Assembly: GCA_902591695.1 (NCBI GenBank)
Contig: CACJBQ010000002.1
Span: forward strand, 1-64,000
Direction of reading: 5' to 3'
DNA: 64,000 nt
DNA from: an uncultured Pelagibacteraceae bacterium
GTDB lineage: Bacteria; Pseudomonadota; Alphaproteobacteria; Pelagibacterales; Pelagibacteraceae
Shown here: in pieces, positions 1-10,475 of the stretch
Layout of the letters: each line of letters begins with the position of its first letter
Numbering within the stretch: the first letter of the stretch is position 1
Translations under genes and position numbers: made by a program
Notes under the pieces: model-generated
Seen by the model: the letters and a program-made list of their open reading frames with translations, nothing else
Database searches by the model: none
What the model was told of the DNA's origin: nothing

Positions 1-541
1 TAAATTTAGACGTAGAATAAATATTTACATCAATATGAATAATTGCAATTTTTTCTGTATTTTTTTTTTGAAATTCTATCAAAGTGTCTTCAATTTTACC
101 CTTAATTATAATTACATTTTTTTTTAGTTTTTTTGGAATTTCACCAAATTGTGTTGAACTTCCAATGGTATTATTAGATCCTGGCCAAATTTCTGGATTA
201 CCAAAAAAAGTATCAAATCCATAAATTTTTAAATTATGTTGTGACAACTTATTTGCAAAATAATTAATTGAATATCCAGCGCCCACACCAAATTCTAAAA
301 TCAAATTTTTATCTATCTCCATATTGCTATTGTTAATAGCCTCATCTAAACAAAAATCCCAAAATTCATATTTGTTTTCAAAAATAAGTGAGGAAGATAA
401 TTCATCGTTTAATAGCTCATATGTTTTCTCATGTGCTTTTTTTTGTAAAAAAGAATTAAAATCTTTTGCATGATATTTCTTGCTTGTTAAAGCTATTTTA
501 ACAAAAGCATCTTTAATTATTTCATAGATTTTTCTAATCAT
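1..541 (-). CDS. Class I SAM-dependent methyltransferase-like protein (TylF/FkbM-like), C-terminus cut by window edge
   Basis: Open minus frame from ATG at 541 to the window edge, absent from the ORF track. Translation begins MIRKIYEIIKDAFVKIALTSKKYHAKDF and contains LILEFGVGAGYSINYFANKL (SAM-binding GxGxG-like) and IYGFDTFFGNPEIWPG. Confidence 0.7.
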   Translation of the reverse strand, partial: MIRKIYEIIKDAFVKIALTSKKYHAKDFNSFLQKKAHEKTYELLNDELSSSLIFENKYEFWDFCLDEAINNSNMEIDKNLILEFGVGAGYSINYFANKLSQHNLKIYGFDTFFGNPEIWPGSNNTIGSSTQFGEIPKKLKKNVIIIKGKIEDTLIEFQKKNTEKIAIIHIDVNIYSTSKF

Positions 542-1682
542 TAAATTTCTCTATATTTGTCAAAATTTCGCTTGCGACAATTAGATTGCCATTTGGAGAG
601 GTGTGATGTGTGTCTACAAAAATTGGAATGTTGTCTTTATAATTTAAAAAAATATTTTTAAAATTTATGAAATATTCTTTATTTTCCATTTTATTTTCTA
701 TTTCTTGATAAATATTTTTTATATTTCTAGTTTCTTCCTTTTTAAGATCAACAAAATTATATAATTCATAATTATTAAATATAATATGTGGCTCTAAAAT
801 TGCATAAAATTTACCACCATAACTATCAACTAAACTATTTGCTATCTCCCAGTTTTGCTCAATATTTTCGGCAATCTGTCTTACCCTATTTTTATCTGAA
901 CATTCTGTTTCAATATTTACCGTATCTAAAACATCAACAACTCTATTAGATCTATTTATTTTATTTTTTAAATTAGAAAAAAATTCGATTGGAATTGATA
1001 TATAATATTTAAAATTTAATTTACTATCTGCTCTTATAGTGGTGAATTTTTCTCTAAGTATGTCTTCTTGAATAACATTAGATTTTAAGTTTTTCCTAGC
1101 ACCTTTTTCACATTTTGCTAACTCATTTACTCCATTGTAAAATACTACTAATTCTGGTTTATAACCTTCTTTTAACAATTTTATTAAGTAAAATAATGAT
1201 TGATTTGAGTTCCAAGCAGACTCTGCAAAATTATAACTTTTAATTTTGGAAAGTCTTTCAAAATTTGACGGTATAGTATTTTCATCATTAGAACCAAAAC
1301 CCCACATTACCGATCCACCAAAAAAAAAAGCATTTTGATTTAATAAATCAGAATTATCTAAATTTGATAAAGTTAATCTTGTATTATGTTCGCCATCTAT
1401 ATTAATTGTTTTTCCCTTAAATTTATTCGCTCTCCAAACAACGGGTGTTTCATAATGAAATTTGATTTGAGAATATTCTCTATAGTGTAATGCTGCCCAA
1501 GGAATATTATCGTAATTTTGATAACAAGAATAACGTACACAAGATGTATCTAAATTTTTTTCTACTTTTTTATCTTGATATACTCTGTAAACTTCAGAAA
1601 CACCTATCATTAAAAAAATAATTAAATTATATATGAGGAAGATTAATAATAGATTGATTGAAATTATTTTAACTAATTTCAT
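534..1682 (-). CDS. SGNH/GDSL hydrolase-like protein with N-terminal membrane anchor
   Basis: N-terminal TM segment, then FFFGGSVMWGFGSNDENTIPSNF (GDS-like block) and C-terminal VDTHHTSPNGNLIVASEIL (DxxH-like block). Confidence 0.6.
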   Translation of the reverse strand: MKLVKIISINLLLIFLIYNLIIFLMIGVSEVYRVYQDKKVEKNLDTSCVRYSCYQNYDNIPWAALHYREYSQIKFHYETPVVWRANKFKGKTINIDGEHNTRLTLSNLDNSDLLNQNAFFFGGSVMWGFGSNDENTIPSNFERLSKIKSYNFAESAWNSNQSLFYLIKLLKEGYKPELVVFYNGVNELAKCEKGARKNLKSNVIQEDILREKFTTIRADSKLNFKYYISIPIEFFSNLKNKINRSNRVVDVLDTVNIETECSDKNRVRQIAENIEQNWEIANSLVDSYGGKFYAILEPHIIFNNYELYNFVDLKKEETRNIKNIYQEIENKMENKEYFINFKNIFLNYKDNIPIFVDTHHTSPNGNLIVASEILTNIEKFND

Positions 1683-1685
1683 AAA

Positions 1686-2633
1686 TTAAATAAGTTTATC
1701 TTTTAAATCAAAGGCCTCCATAAGTTCATTCCATTCCCTTTTTGAAAGTCCAGAAGTTTCTATATCAACTTTTTCGCCTTTAATAAGTTTTTGAATGATT
1801 GCTTTTCCTTTCGCTGAAACTTCAATGCCACCAACTCTATAATCCATAAACGCATCATATGTGGTTGGCACCCACTTTTTAAGAGTATCTAACATTATAT
1901 CAGCATAAACTCTTATTTCATATTGAGCATGACTATCAGCTCTTAGTCTTAAAAAATTCATTAAATTTAATAAATCAGTTTTCCAATACCACTGGGTATA
2001 AGTATTTAACGTTAAATTCATTCTTGCAAGCTCTCTTGCTAAACCTTTTTTATTTTCATCAATAGTTGATCCATCAAATCTTTCATTAAGCATAGTCTCG
2101 TAATTATCATAAGTTCTCTCTGCATCGCTTTTTAAAAGTTCTAAAACTTCTTCTGCTTGTTTTCCTTCCAAGACATCTCCTCTACCCTGTCTATTACTAG
2201 TTGATTGAGCTGCTAAATTTTCTTGAGATGGCAAATAAAATTCCTTATCCAGAATTGAATACCTTGCAGAATATTCATTTACATTTGCTGTTCTATGTCT
2301 AATCCATTGTCTTGCAATAAAAATTGGAAGCTTAACATGATATTTAATTTCACACATTTCAAATGGCGTACTGTGCCAATGTCTCATTAAATATTTAATT
2401 AAACCTTTATCGGTTGAAACTTGTTTTGTTCCTTTTCCGTAAGATACTCTAGCTGATTGAACTATGGATGTGTCATCACCCATATAATCAACAACTCTTA
2501 CAAAACCATGATCTAAAGCTGGAATTGCTTCATATAGGATTTTTTCGAGCTCAGGAGCTGTAACTCTTTTTGTTTGATTGCTTTGAGATTGTTGATTTTT
2601 AATTTCTTCTTGTTGTTCTTTAGTTAATTTCAT
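1686..2633 (-). CDS. thyX: Flavin-dependent thymidylate synthase ThyX; start trimmed to [10 protein letters not shown]
   Basis: ThyX motif [18 protein letters not shown]. The ORF-track N-terminal extension (to 2756) runs antisense through the tmRNA acceptor arm, so I place the start at 2633. Confidence 0.9.
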   Translation of the reverse strand: MKLTKEQQEEIKNQQSQSNQTKRVTAPELEKILYEAIPALDHGFVRVVDYMGDDTSIVQSARVSYGKGTKQVSTDKGLIKYLMRHWHSTPFEMCEIKYHVKLPIFIARQWIRHRTANVNEYSARYSILDKEFYLPSQENLAAQSTSNRQGRGDVLEGKQAEEVLELLKSDAERTYDNYETMLNERFDGSTIDENKKGLARELARMNLTLNTYTQWYWKTDLLNLMNFLRLRADSHAQYEIRVYADIMLDTLKKWVPTTYDAFMDYRVGGIEVSAKGKAIIQKLIKGEKVDIETSGLSKREWNELMEAFDLKDKLI

Positions 2634-2641
2634 GATTGTTA

Positions 2642-2669
2642 TTGAATCTGTTGTAATTACTTTTATATT
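2642..2669 (+). promoter_or_regulatory. Candidate sigma70 promoter for tmRNA (TTGAAT-N16-TATATT)
   Basis: -35-like TTGAAT at 2642-2647, -10-like TATATT at 2664-2669, just upstream of the predicted tmRNA precursor. Weak evidence in an AT-rich genome. Confidence 0.35.
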
Positions 2670-2675
2670 AATAAT

Positions 2676-2935
2676 GTTGGTTTTCCAACTACGACGATAA
2701 ACGAATTTCGTAATAACCATTGCGGACGTGGGGGCAGTACCCACCACCTCCACCATTACAACTTATGGGGGTGAACTAGATTCGACGGGTGACTAAAGGC
2801 TATTCTTTCGTTCGGGATTGTTCCACCGTAACGGGCTAATTTATAATTGCTAACGAAAGTTACGCACTTGCTGCCTAATTAACTCAGTTAATTAAGCAAA
2901 CGGGGTCTGGGGCACCTGGCAACAGAACGCCCCCT
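2676..2935 (+). ncRNA. ssrA: Circularly permuted (two-piece, alphaproteobacterial) tmRNA; 5' end approximate
   Basis: T-arm/acceptor 3' strand GGACGTGGGGGCAGTACCCACCACCTCCACCA (CCA at 2753-2755) precedes an 11-nt spacer TTACAACTTAT (2756-2766) and the tmRNA 5' strand GGGGGTGAACTAGATTCGACGGG (from 2767). CACCTCC pairs with GGGGGTG over 7 bp. Tag ORF GCTAACGAAAGTTACGCACTTGCTGCCTAA (2849-2878) encodes ANESYALAA*. Confidence 0.93.
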
Positions 2936-2937
2936 AT

Positions 2938-5604
2938 TTAATTTAATTTTTTTTTAATTTCAGCTTGAGCGGCAGCCAACCTTGCAACAGGAACTCTATA
3001 AGGTGAACAAGAAACATAATTCAATCCTGCTTTTGAACAAAAAGATATACTATGTGGATCTCCTCCATGCTCTCCACAGATACCTAACTTTAGATTTTTG
3101 TTTTGTTTTCGTCCTTTTTCTACTGCTATTTCAACTAAATCTGAAACTCCTTCATCTATTGAAACAAAAGGATCAACAGAAAATATTTTGTTTTCTAAAT
3201 AATCATTTAAAAATTTACCGCTATCATCTCTACTTATCCCAAAAGTAGTCTGAGTTAAATCATTTGTTCCAAAACTAAAGAATTCTGCGTGCTTAGCAAT
3301 CTCCTTTGCTTTTATTGCCGCTCTAGGTAATTCAATCATCGTTCCAACTAAAAATTCTATTTTCAATTTATTTTCTTGTTGAACTTGACTAGCAATTCTA
3401 ATTACTAATTCTTTCATTATTTTAATTTCAGCCTCTGTAGATACTAAAGGTATCATTATTTCAGGAAATGCAGATTTAATTTTATTTTTTTTGAGGTAAG
3501 CCAAAGCCTCGAATATTGCTTTGCATTGCATTTCATAAATTTCAGGAAAAGATATTCCCAGACGACATCCCCTATGACCTAACATAGGATTTTGCTCATG
3601 GAGCTCTTCAATTCTCGACTCAACCTCTTTAACTGGGAGATTAACTATACTAGCAACTTCATTCATTTCCTTTTCTGTACGTGGTAAAAATTCATGTAAT
3701 GGTGGGTCCAACAATCTAACTGTGACTGGTAATCCACTCATGATTTTAAAAATATCTATAAAATCTTTTCTTTGATGCGGTAACAGTTTTTGTAATGCTA
3801 TTGCTCTGTCTTCTTTTGTTTTAGATAATATCATTTCTCTTACAGATAAAATTCGTTCTTCATCAAAAAACATATGTTCAGTTCTGCATAATCCAATACC
3901 CTCTGCACCAAATTCTTTTGCAATTTTGGTATCTTTTGGAGTCTCAGAATTTGTTCTTACTTTTAATTTCCTAAAGCTATCTGCCCAAGACATTAACTTG
4001 GAAAAATCACCAGATATTTCAGGCTTCACAGTTGAAATACTTCCTGCAATAATTCTTCCAGTTGAGCCGTCAATAGTGATTACGTCTCCTTCTTTAATCT
4101 CTATTGAAGAAGTTTTAAAAGATTTATTTTCATAGTTTATATCAATTTCACTTGATCCTGATACACATGGTCTACCCATACCTCTCGCAACAACAGCTGC
4201 ATGACTTGTCATTCCTCCTCTAGCAGTCAAAATTCCTTTAGCAGCATGCATTCCTTGTATATCTTCTGGAGAGGTCTCTACCCTGACCAAAATTGTATCT
4301 TGCATCATTGCGGTTAATCTTTCAGCTTCTTCTGATGTAAATACAACTTTACCACTCGCTGCACCTGGTGATGCTGGCAATCCATTTGCTATAACATTAA
4401 TTGAACTTTTTTCATCCAAAGTAGGGTGTAAAAGTGTATCTAAAGAGTTTGGGTCAACTCTTAACACAGCTTCCTTTTTAGAAATTAATTTTTCTTTAAC
4501 CATATCAACTGCAATCTTTACTGCTGATTTTGCTGTTCTTTTTCCTGATCTTGTTTGAAGCATCCATAGTTTACTATTTTCAACTGTAAACTCTACGTCT
4601 TGCATATCTTTGTAATGTATCTCTAATTTTTTCAAGATTTTTTGTAGTTCTTTAAATACTTTAGGCATAGATTCTTCCATTGATAATTCTTTTACTTTAG
4701 CATCTCTCCTAGCTTTTTTTGTTATGTATTGAGGAGTCCTCGTACCAGCTACAACATCTTCCCCTTGCGCATTAATTAAATACTCGCCATATATTTCATT
4801 TGATCCATCTGATGGATTTCTTGTAAACACAACTCCTGTTGCACAATCATCACCCATATTTCCAAAAACCATTGATTGAACATTTACAGCAGTTCCCCAC
4901 TCGGCTGGGATTTGATTTAATTTTCTATAAACTTTTGCTCTATTGCTTTCCCACGATAAAAATACTGCGCTTATTGCTCCTAGCAATTGTTCATAAACAT
5001 CTTGGGGAAAATCTTTTTTTGCTTTTTCTCTTACTGTTTTTTTAAAATCCTGAATTAATCCATCCCAATCACTTTCATCTAAATCTGTATCTAACAAAAC
5101 GCCTTTCGTAAGTTTATAATTTTCAATTAATTCCTCAAAATGATAACCTTCTACACCCATTACTACATTACCGTACATTTGAATGAACCTTCTATAACTG
5201 TCTTTAGCAAATCTTCCATTTGAAGTTTTAATTGCTAAAGCTTTAACTGTTTTATCGTTCAGGCCTAGGTTTAGAATAGTATCCATCATACCTGGCATTG
5301 ATACTCTTGCGCCAGAACGTACAGACAACAAAAGTGGATTCTTTAAGTCACCAAATTTCTTAGAAACATCTTTTTCAATTAATTTTAATTCTTTTTTAAT
5401 TTGAGAAATTAAATTTTTATTTAATTTTTCTTTATCTTTATAAAAAATTTCACAAACTTTTGTAGATATTGTAAAACCAGGGGGCACTGGAAGACCCATT
5501 CTTCCCATTTCAGAGAGATTAGCACCTTTTCCTCCTAAAAAGTTTTTAGGATTTTTAATTTTTTTACTGTTCTTAGAATTAAAGTTTAATATAAGTTTCT
5601 TCAT
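2938..5604 (-). CDS. ppdK: Pyruvate, phosphate dikinase
   Basis: Full-length PPDK with GGKGANLSEM, TARGGMTSHAAVVARGMGRPCVSG (catalytic His) and LGICGEHGGDP. Confidence 0.97.
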   Translation of the reverse strand: MKKLILNFNSKNSKKIKNPKNFLGGKGANLSEMGRMGLPVPPGFTISTKVCEIFYKDKEKLNKNLISQIKKELKLIEKDVSKKFGDLKNPLLLSVRSGARVSMPGMMDTILNLGLNDKTVKALAIKTSNGRFAKDSYRRFIQMYGNVVMGVEGYHFEELIENYKLTKGVLLDTDLDESDWDGLIQDFKKTVREKAKKDFPQDVYEQLLGAISAVFLSWESNRAKVYRKLNQIPAEWGTAVNVQSMVFGNMGDDCATGVVFTRNPSDGSNEIYGEYLINAQGEDVVAGTRTPQYITKKARRDAKVKELSMEESMPKVFKELQKILKKLEIHYKDMQDVEFTVENSKLWMLQTRSGKRTAKSAVKIAVDMVKEKLISKKEAVLRVDPNSLDTLLHPTLDEKSSINVIANGLPASPGAASGKVVFTSEEAERLTAMMQDTILVRVETSPEDIQGMHAAKGILTARGGMTSHAAVVARGMGRPCVSGSSEIDINYENKSFKTSSIEIKEGDVITIDGSTGRIIAGSISTVKPEISGDFSKLMSWADSFRKLKVRTNSETPKDTKIAKEFGAEGIGLCRTEHMFFDEERILSVREMILSKTKEDRAIALQKLLPHQRKDFIDIFKIMSGLPVTVRLLDPPLHEFLPRTEKEMNEVASIVNLPVKEVESRIEELHEQNPMLGHRGCRLGISFPEIYEMQCKAIFEALAYLKKNKIKSAFPEIMIPLVSTEAEIKIMKELVIRIASQVQQENKLKIEFLVGTMIELPRAAIKAKEIAKHAEFFSFGTNDLTQTTFGISRDDSGKFLNDYLENKIFSVDPFVSIDEGVSDLVEIAVEKGRKQNKNLKLGICGEHGGDPHSISFCSKAGLNYVSCSPYRVPVARLAAAQAEIKKKLN

Positions 5605-7670
5605 TAACGGGAGTCGATTAGAGAAAAATTAACATAATTGTTGAACGTTTTACACATCATTTGGATAAGTTCCAGCCTATTCTTCTTTGTGACTGGATCA
5701 TCTTCGTTAACAATTACATTATCAAAAAAGTCAAAAACTTCTCTTTTGACGCTAGCTAAATTGTCCAATGTTTGAACATAATTTTCATCTTTATTAATAC
5801 CTAAGAAATATTTTCTTAATTCACTAATTTTTTTAAATAAATTTTTTTCTAACTCAGTTTTAAAAATACCAGGGTCAGTTGTATTTGATAATTCTATTTT
5901 ATTATTTTTTAATTCTCCGTCTAAAATGTTTGAGGCTCTTTTATAGCTTGCAATAATATCTAAACCATCTGGTTTGTTAATAATTTTATTTAAATGCTTA
6001 GCTTTGTTAAAAATAATAACAGATTGATCTAAGTTAAAAGAACTAGTTGATGCTTGAATTATATCATTTCTAATATTTTCTTCCTTCATGTGATATTTTA
6101 ATCTATCCATTAAAAAATCTGATAACTCATTTTGTAAAGATTGATTATCAATTTCAAATCCTTGATCTAAATACAGGCTTAAAGAATAATTAATTAGATC
6201 TTTTATTTTAAAATCTTTTTTATTTTCAATTATTATTCTTATTACTCCTAATGCTAATCTTCTTAGGGCATATGGATCTTTAGAACTTGTTGGTTTTTGA
6301 TTTAAACCAAAAAAACCAACCAAAGTATCTATCTTATCAGCTAAAGAAAGGGCTATGCTAAATGGTTTTTTTGGGACTCTTGAGCCTGAACCTGCAGGTA
6401 GATATTGTTCACTTATGGCCAAAGCCAAATCTTTATCAAAACCTTGTGCAATAGCAAAATAACCTCCCATCACACCTTGTAGTTCCGGGAATTCACCCAC
6501 TAGCTCTGATAATAAATCAACCTTACAAATTGATGCTGATAATTCAACTTTTTCTTTACTAATTAAAAGTTCATCAGATATCATTCCACCCAATTTTCTC
6601 ATTCTTTGAGCTTTATCAAAATAACTTCCTAATCCTCTAAAATAACTCATTGATTTTAAATCTGTAACTTTTTTAACCATATTTTGAGATTTATCTTTTT
6701 TCCAAAAAAATTCTGCGTCACTTAATCTTGCTTCAACTACTCTTTCATTTCCTAATTTAATTAATCCCTTTTTATCTTTTTTGTTTGCAACAACTAAAAA
6801 CTCATTAGTAATATTTTCTTTATTATCAAATATAGGGAAATATTTTTGATGGTATTGCATGGTGATAATTAATATTTCTTTTGGAATATTTAAAAATTTC
6901 TTATCAAATTCACAAAGAAGGATATTTGGTTGATCTGTTAAATCTACAACCTCATTCAGTAATCTAGGATTATGTTGAATCTTAATATTTTTATTTTTTA
7001 ATATATTGTTGAATTTTTTTTCTATTAACTTTTTTCTTTCATTGTGATCGACGATAATGTCCATTTTTTTAAAAAAACTTTTATAATTTTTAAATTCTAA
7101 GAATGACTTTTTATTTTCCTCAAATTCTTTATCAATAAAAGTTGAGCTAGAAGATGTTAGGTGATGAAAATTAAAATTTAATTTTTTTTTATCAAATACA
7201 GCTAGAATTGATTTTAACGGTCTCCCCCAATTTAGGTCAAAAGTTCCCCAATACATTGATTTTTTCCATTGAATTTTACTTAACAATGTTGGGATAAATT
7301 TCTCTAGCAATTCATGTGTATACAATTTTTTTGATTTTGTCTTGAAAAAATAAAATTCTCCTTTGTCAGATTTCTTTTGGTATAGATCCTTTTTTACGAT
7401 TTTATTTGACCTAACAAAACCCTCTAGCGCTACCTCTGGTGACTTGATATTTGGACCTTTAATCTCCTCTGATTTTAGTACAACATTTTTTTGAACTCCT
7501 TCAAACAATACCACTAGTCTGTTTGGTGTTGAGTATGATGAACTTTTTTTAAATAAAATTGATTTTTCTAAAAAAAAATCATTAAAACTTTTAAGTAAGT
7601 CTTCCCTTAAATTTTGTTGAAGATTTGAGGGTATTTCTTCACTAAATAATTCTAAAAAAAACTCTGACAT
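5604..7670 (-). CDS. glyS: Glycyl-tRNA synthetase beta subunit
   Basis: FFLELFSEEIPSNLQ N-terminus and ELVGEFPELQGVMGGYFA motif; directly downstream of glyQ. Confidence 0.95.
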   Translation of the reverse strand: MSEFFLELFSEEIPSNLQQNLREDLLKSFNDFFLEKSILFKKSSSYSTPNRLVVLFEGVQKNVVLKSEEIKGPNIKSPEVALEGFVRSNKIVKKDLYQKKSDKGEFYFFKTKSKKLYTHELLEKFIPTLLSKIQWKKSMYWGTFDLNWGRPLKSILAVFDKKKLNFNFHHLTSSSSTFIDKEFEENKKSFLEFKNYKSFFKKMDIIVDHNERKKLIEKKFNNILKNKNIKIQHNPRLLNEVVDLTDQPNILLCEFDKKFLNIPKEILIITMQYHQKYFPIFDNKENITNEFLVVANKKDKKGLIKLGNERVVEARLSDAEFFWKKDKSQNMVKKVTDLKSMSYFRGLGSYFDKAQRMRKLGGMISDELLISKEKVELSASICKVDLLSELVGEFPELQGVMGGYFAIAQGFDKDLALAISEQYLPAGSGSRVPKKPFSIALSLADKIDTLVGFFGLNQKPTSSKDPYALRRLALGVIRIIIENKKDFKIKDLINYSLSLYLDQGFEIDNQSLQNELSDFLMDRLKYHMKEENIRNDIIQASTSSFNLDQSVIIFNKAKHLNKIINKPDGLDIIASYKRASNILDGELKNNKIELSNTTDPGIFKTELEKNLFKKISELRKYFLGINKDENYVQTLDNLASVKREVFDFFDNVIVNEDDPVTKKNRLELIQMMCKTFNNYVNFSLIDSR

Positions 7671-8575
7671 TATTTTTGACTATCTAACCAAACGCCTGCT
7701 GTAGATTTTGTAATATCTCTTATTCTGGCAATATAACCTGCTCTTTGTGCAACACTGATTGCACCTCTTGCATCTAAAATATTAAAAACATGACTGGCTT
7801 TTAAACATTGATCATATGCTGGTAAAGAAATTTTTTTTTCTACCAAATCTTTTGCCTCGGACTCATGCATTTCAAACATTTTAAAAAGTGTTTCTACATT
7901 CGCGTGTTCAAAATTGTATGCTGAAAATTCTTTTTCGGCTTGATGAAATACTTCTTGATATTTTACACCTTCATCATTCCACAACAGATCATAAACGTTT
8001 TTTTCTTTTTGAGTAAACATACAAATTCTTTCTAAACCATAAGTGATTTCAACTGATACAGGTTTACAATCAAATCCAGCCATTTGTTGAAAATAGGTGA
8101 ATTGAGTAATTTCCATTCCATCACACCATACTTCCCATCCCAATCCTGCAGCACCTAATGTTGGACTTTCCCAATCATCTTCAACAAACCTTATATCATG
8201 GTCATTATGATCTATTCCTATAGTAGATAAACTATTTAAATAAAGTTTTTTTATATTTTCAGGAGAAGGTTTAATTAAAACTTGAAATTGATAATAGTGT
8301 TGCAACCTGTTTGGATTATCTCCATATCTTCCATCTGTAGGTCTTCTTGATGGTTGTACGTAAGCTGCTTTCCATGGTTTATTTCCAAGTGATCTTAGGG
8401 TAGTAGCTGGATGAAAAGTTCCTGCACCAACCTCCATATCATAAGGCTGAAGAATAATGCATCCTTTTTTACTCCAAAATTTCTGAAGATTTAAAATTGT
8501 ATCTTGGAATGTTTGAATTTTTTTTTTTTCTTTTTTTGCTTTAGAAACCATATCTTTGCCAAATTGATCTTTCAT
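7670..8575 (-). CDS. glyQ: Glycyl-tRNA synthetase alpha subunit (start may be internal, e.g. 8551)
   Basis: [53 protein letters not shown] is typical GlyQ. Confidence 0.96.
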   Translation of the reverse strand: MKDQFGKDMVSKAKKEKKKIQTFQDTILNLQKFWSKKGCIILQPYDMEVGAGTFHPATTLRSLGNKPWKAAYVQPSRRPTDGRYGDNPNRLQHYYQFQVLIKPSPENIKKLYLNSLSTIGIDHNDHDIRFVEDDWESPTLGAAGLGWEVWCDGMEITQFTYFQQMAGFDCKPVSVEITYGLERICMFTQKEKNVYDLLWNDEGVKYQEVFHQAEKEFSAYNFEHANVETLFKMFEMHESEAKDLVEKKISLPAYDQCLKASHVFNILDARGAISVAQRAGYIARIRDITKSTAGVWLDSQK

Positions 8576-9347
8576 CTAAAATACTTGCTATTTGATCTAC
8601 TTGATTGCTGGATGAAGAAAGTTTTTGACTTAACCATCCTTTTGGTTTTTCAAATTTTTTAATAATTACATCTTCACCAAATTTATCTTTTAATATTTCA
8701 TGTGCGTTACCAATTCCGTCAATCAATCCTAAATTTTTTGCTTTACTGCCTGACCAAAACTCACCTGAAAAAAGTTCTACATCAGATTTGTTTAATTTTG
8801 ATCCTCTGCTTTTTTCAACAACATCTATAAAGTCTTTATGAAGATCCAATTGAATATTTTTTAATCTTTCAATATCTTCGTTTTTTTCTTCTAAAAATGG
8901 ATCAAGTGTGCTTTTGTTTTTACCAGCAGTATGAACTCTTCTTTCAACTCCAATTTTTTTTATCAACTCTGTAAATCCAAAAGAAGAATATATCACACCT
9001 ATAGATCCAATTATTGAACTTGAATTTGCATAAATTTCGTCCCCAGCACAAGAAATCAAATATCCTCCAGAAGCTGCTACGTCTTCAGCGAATACAATAA
9101 CTTTTTTTTTATGTTTTTTTGATTGTTGTCTAATAAAATTGTAGATTAAATGAGATTGAACTGGTGATCCTCCTGGAGAATTGATTGATATAGCAACACA
9201 TGTCGCTTTTTTCAGAGAAAAAGCCTTTTTAATTAGTTCTTCTTGACCTGCAAAATCAATACCTTGTTTAAATTTTCCAGCATTACCAATAACTCCGCTT
9301 AATTTTAAGTGAGCAACAATTTTTTTCTTTTTAAAAAAAGAGAACAT
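8541..9347 (-). CDS. S49 family signal-peptide peptidase (SppA/SohB-like)
   Basis: [20 protein letters not shown] and [32 protein letters not shown] (S49 Ser nucleophile region). Confidence 0.9.
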   Translation of the reverse strand: MFSFFKKKKIVAHLKLSGVIGNAGKFKQGIDFAGQEELIKKAFSLKKATCVAISINSPGGSPVQSHLIYNFIRQQSKKHKKKVIVFAEDVAASGGYLISCAGDEIYANSSSIIGSIGVIYSSFGFTELIKKIGVERRVHTAGKNKSTLDPFLEEKNEDIERLKNIQLDLHKDFIDVVEKSRGSKLNKSDVELFSGEFWSGSKAKNLGLIDGIGNAHEILKDKFGEDVIIKKFEKPKGWLSQKLSSSSNQVDQIASILDERSIWQRYGF

Positions 9348-9461
9348 AAGTAAGTCTTATAGAATTATTTATTGAATATAAAGACTACTTATAATTGAAG
9401 AAACTGGTGCGTCAATTGATAAGTAATATATATAAACAAATTATACTAATTTAAAAATGTT

Positions 9462-10475
9462 ATGGGAACAGTTGTACAGCTTAAAAATCAGATAAATGAT
9501 TCATATTTTCAACTTAAAGACTCGGTTGAAGAAAAACTGGTTTTAACCGAAGAAAAAATAAGATCAAAATTATCTAGCAACGTACAGCTGGTTCAAAAAA
9601 TGACAGATTATCATATAGAAACTGGAGGAAAAAGACTGAGAGCTTTACTAACATTGGGTAGTGCAAAATTATGTGGTTACTCTAAAGGCTCTAGAGATAT
9701 AAATTTAGCTGCGTGTGTTGAATTAATTCACAGCGCTACGTTGATGCATGATGATGTGATTGATGAAGGCACTGTTAGAAGAGGGAAAGAAACTTTAAAC
9801 AAAGTTTGGGATAATCATTCGTCAGTTTTAATAGGAGATTATCTGTTGAGTAGGTGTTTTGAAATGATGGTAGAGGACGGAAACCTAGAAGTTTTAAAAT
9901 TATTATCTTCCACTTCATCTAAAATTGCTCAAGGAGAAATTCTACAACTTCAACACAAAGGTGAAGTTGATATGCTGGAAGAAACATATTTAAAAATCAT
10001 CTCAGCTAAAACTGCTGAGTTATTTGCAGCAGCAACTAAAGTTGGTGCAATTTTATCTGATGCACAAAATAAAGAAAAAGATGCTTTAGAATTTTATGGA
10101 AGAAACTTGGGATTAACTTTTCAAATAGCAGACGACACACTTGACTATAATGCTGAGCTCAAACTATTTGGTAAAAAAATTGGTCAAGATTTTTTTGAAG
10201 GAAAAATTACCTTACCAATAATTTTACTTTTTCAAAAATTAGGAAATGATGAAAAGAAAATTTTATCAAATATGTTTAAAAAAGAGTTAAGAACAAAAGA
10301 TGACTTTAATGAAATTATAGCTCTTATAAATAGGTATAAAATAATTCAGGAATGCTATCAAAAAGCACAGCACTATATAAATTTAGCCTCAAATTCTCTA
10401 AGTGTATTTAAAGACTCTGAAGAAAAAAATATTCTTAAAAGATTAACTTCATTTAGTTTATCAAGAAATTTTTAA
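9462..10475 (+). CDS. ispB: Polyprenyl (octaprenyl-type) diphosphate synthase
   Basis: ELIHSATLMHDDVIDEG and FQIADDTLDY aspartate-rich motifs. Confidence 0.88.
   Translation: MGTVVQLKNQINDSYFQLKDSVEEKLVLTEEKIRSKLSSNVQLVQKMTDYHIETGGKRLRALLTLGSAKLCGYSKGSRDINLAACVELIHSATLMHDDVIDEGTVRRGKETLNKVWDNHSSVLIGDYLLSRCFEMMVEDGNLEVLKLLSSTSSKIAQGEILQLQHKGEVDMLEETYLKIISAKTAELFAAATKVGAILSDAQNKEKDALEFYGRNLGLTFQIADDTLDYNAELKLFGKKIGQDFFEGKITLPIILLFQKLGNDEKKILSNMFKKELRTKDDFNEIIALINRYKIIQECYQKAQHYINLASNSLSVFKDSEEKNILKRLTSFSLSRNF

Noticed and set aside
2634-2756. N-terminal extension of ThyX
   Set aside because: Overlaps tmRNA acceptor piece in antisense; not ThyX-like.
2676-2935. tmRNA as an integration site for the left-edge accessory genes
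   Set aside because: thyX lies between, no integrase, and no repeat of the tmRNA T-arm/CCA sequence was seen near 1-1700.
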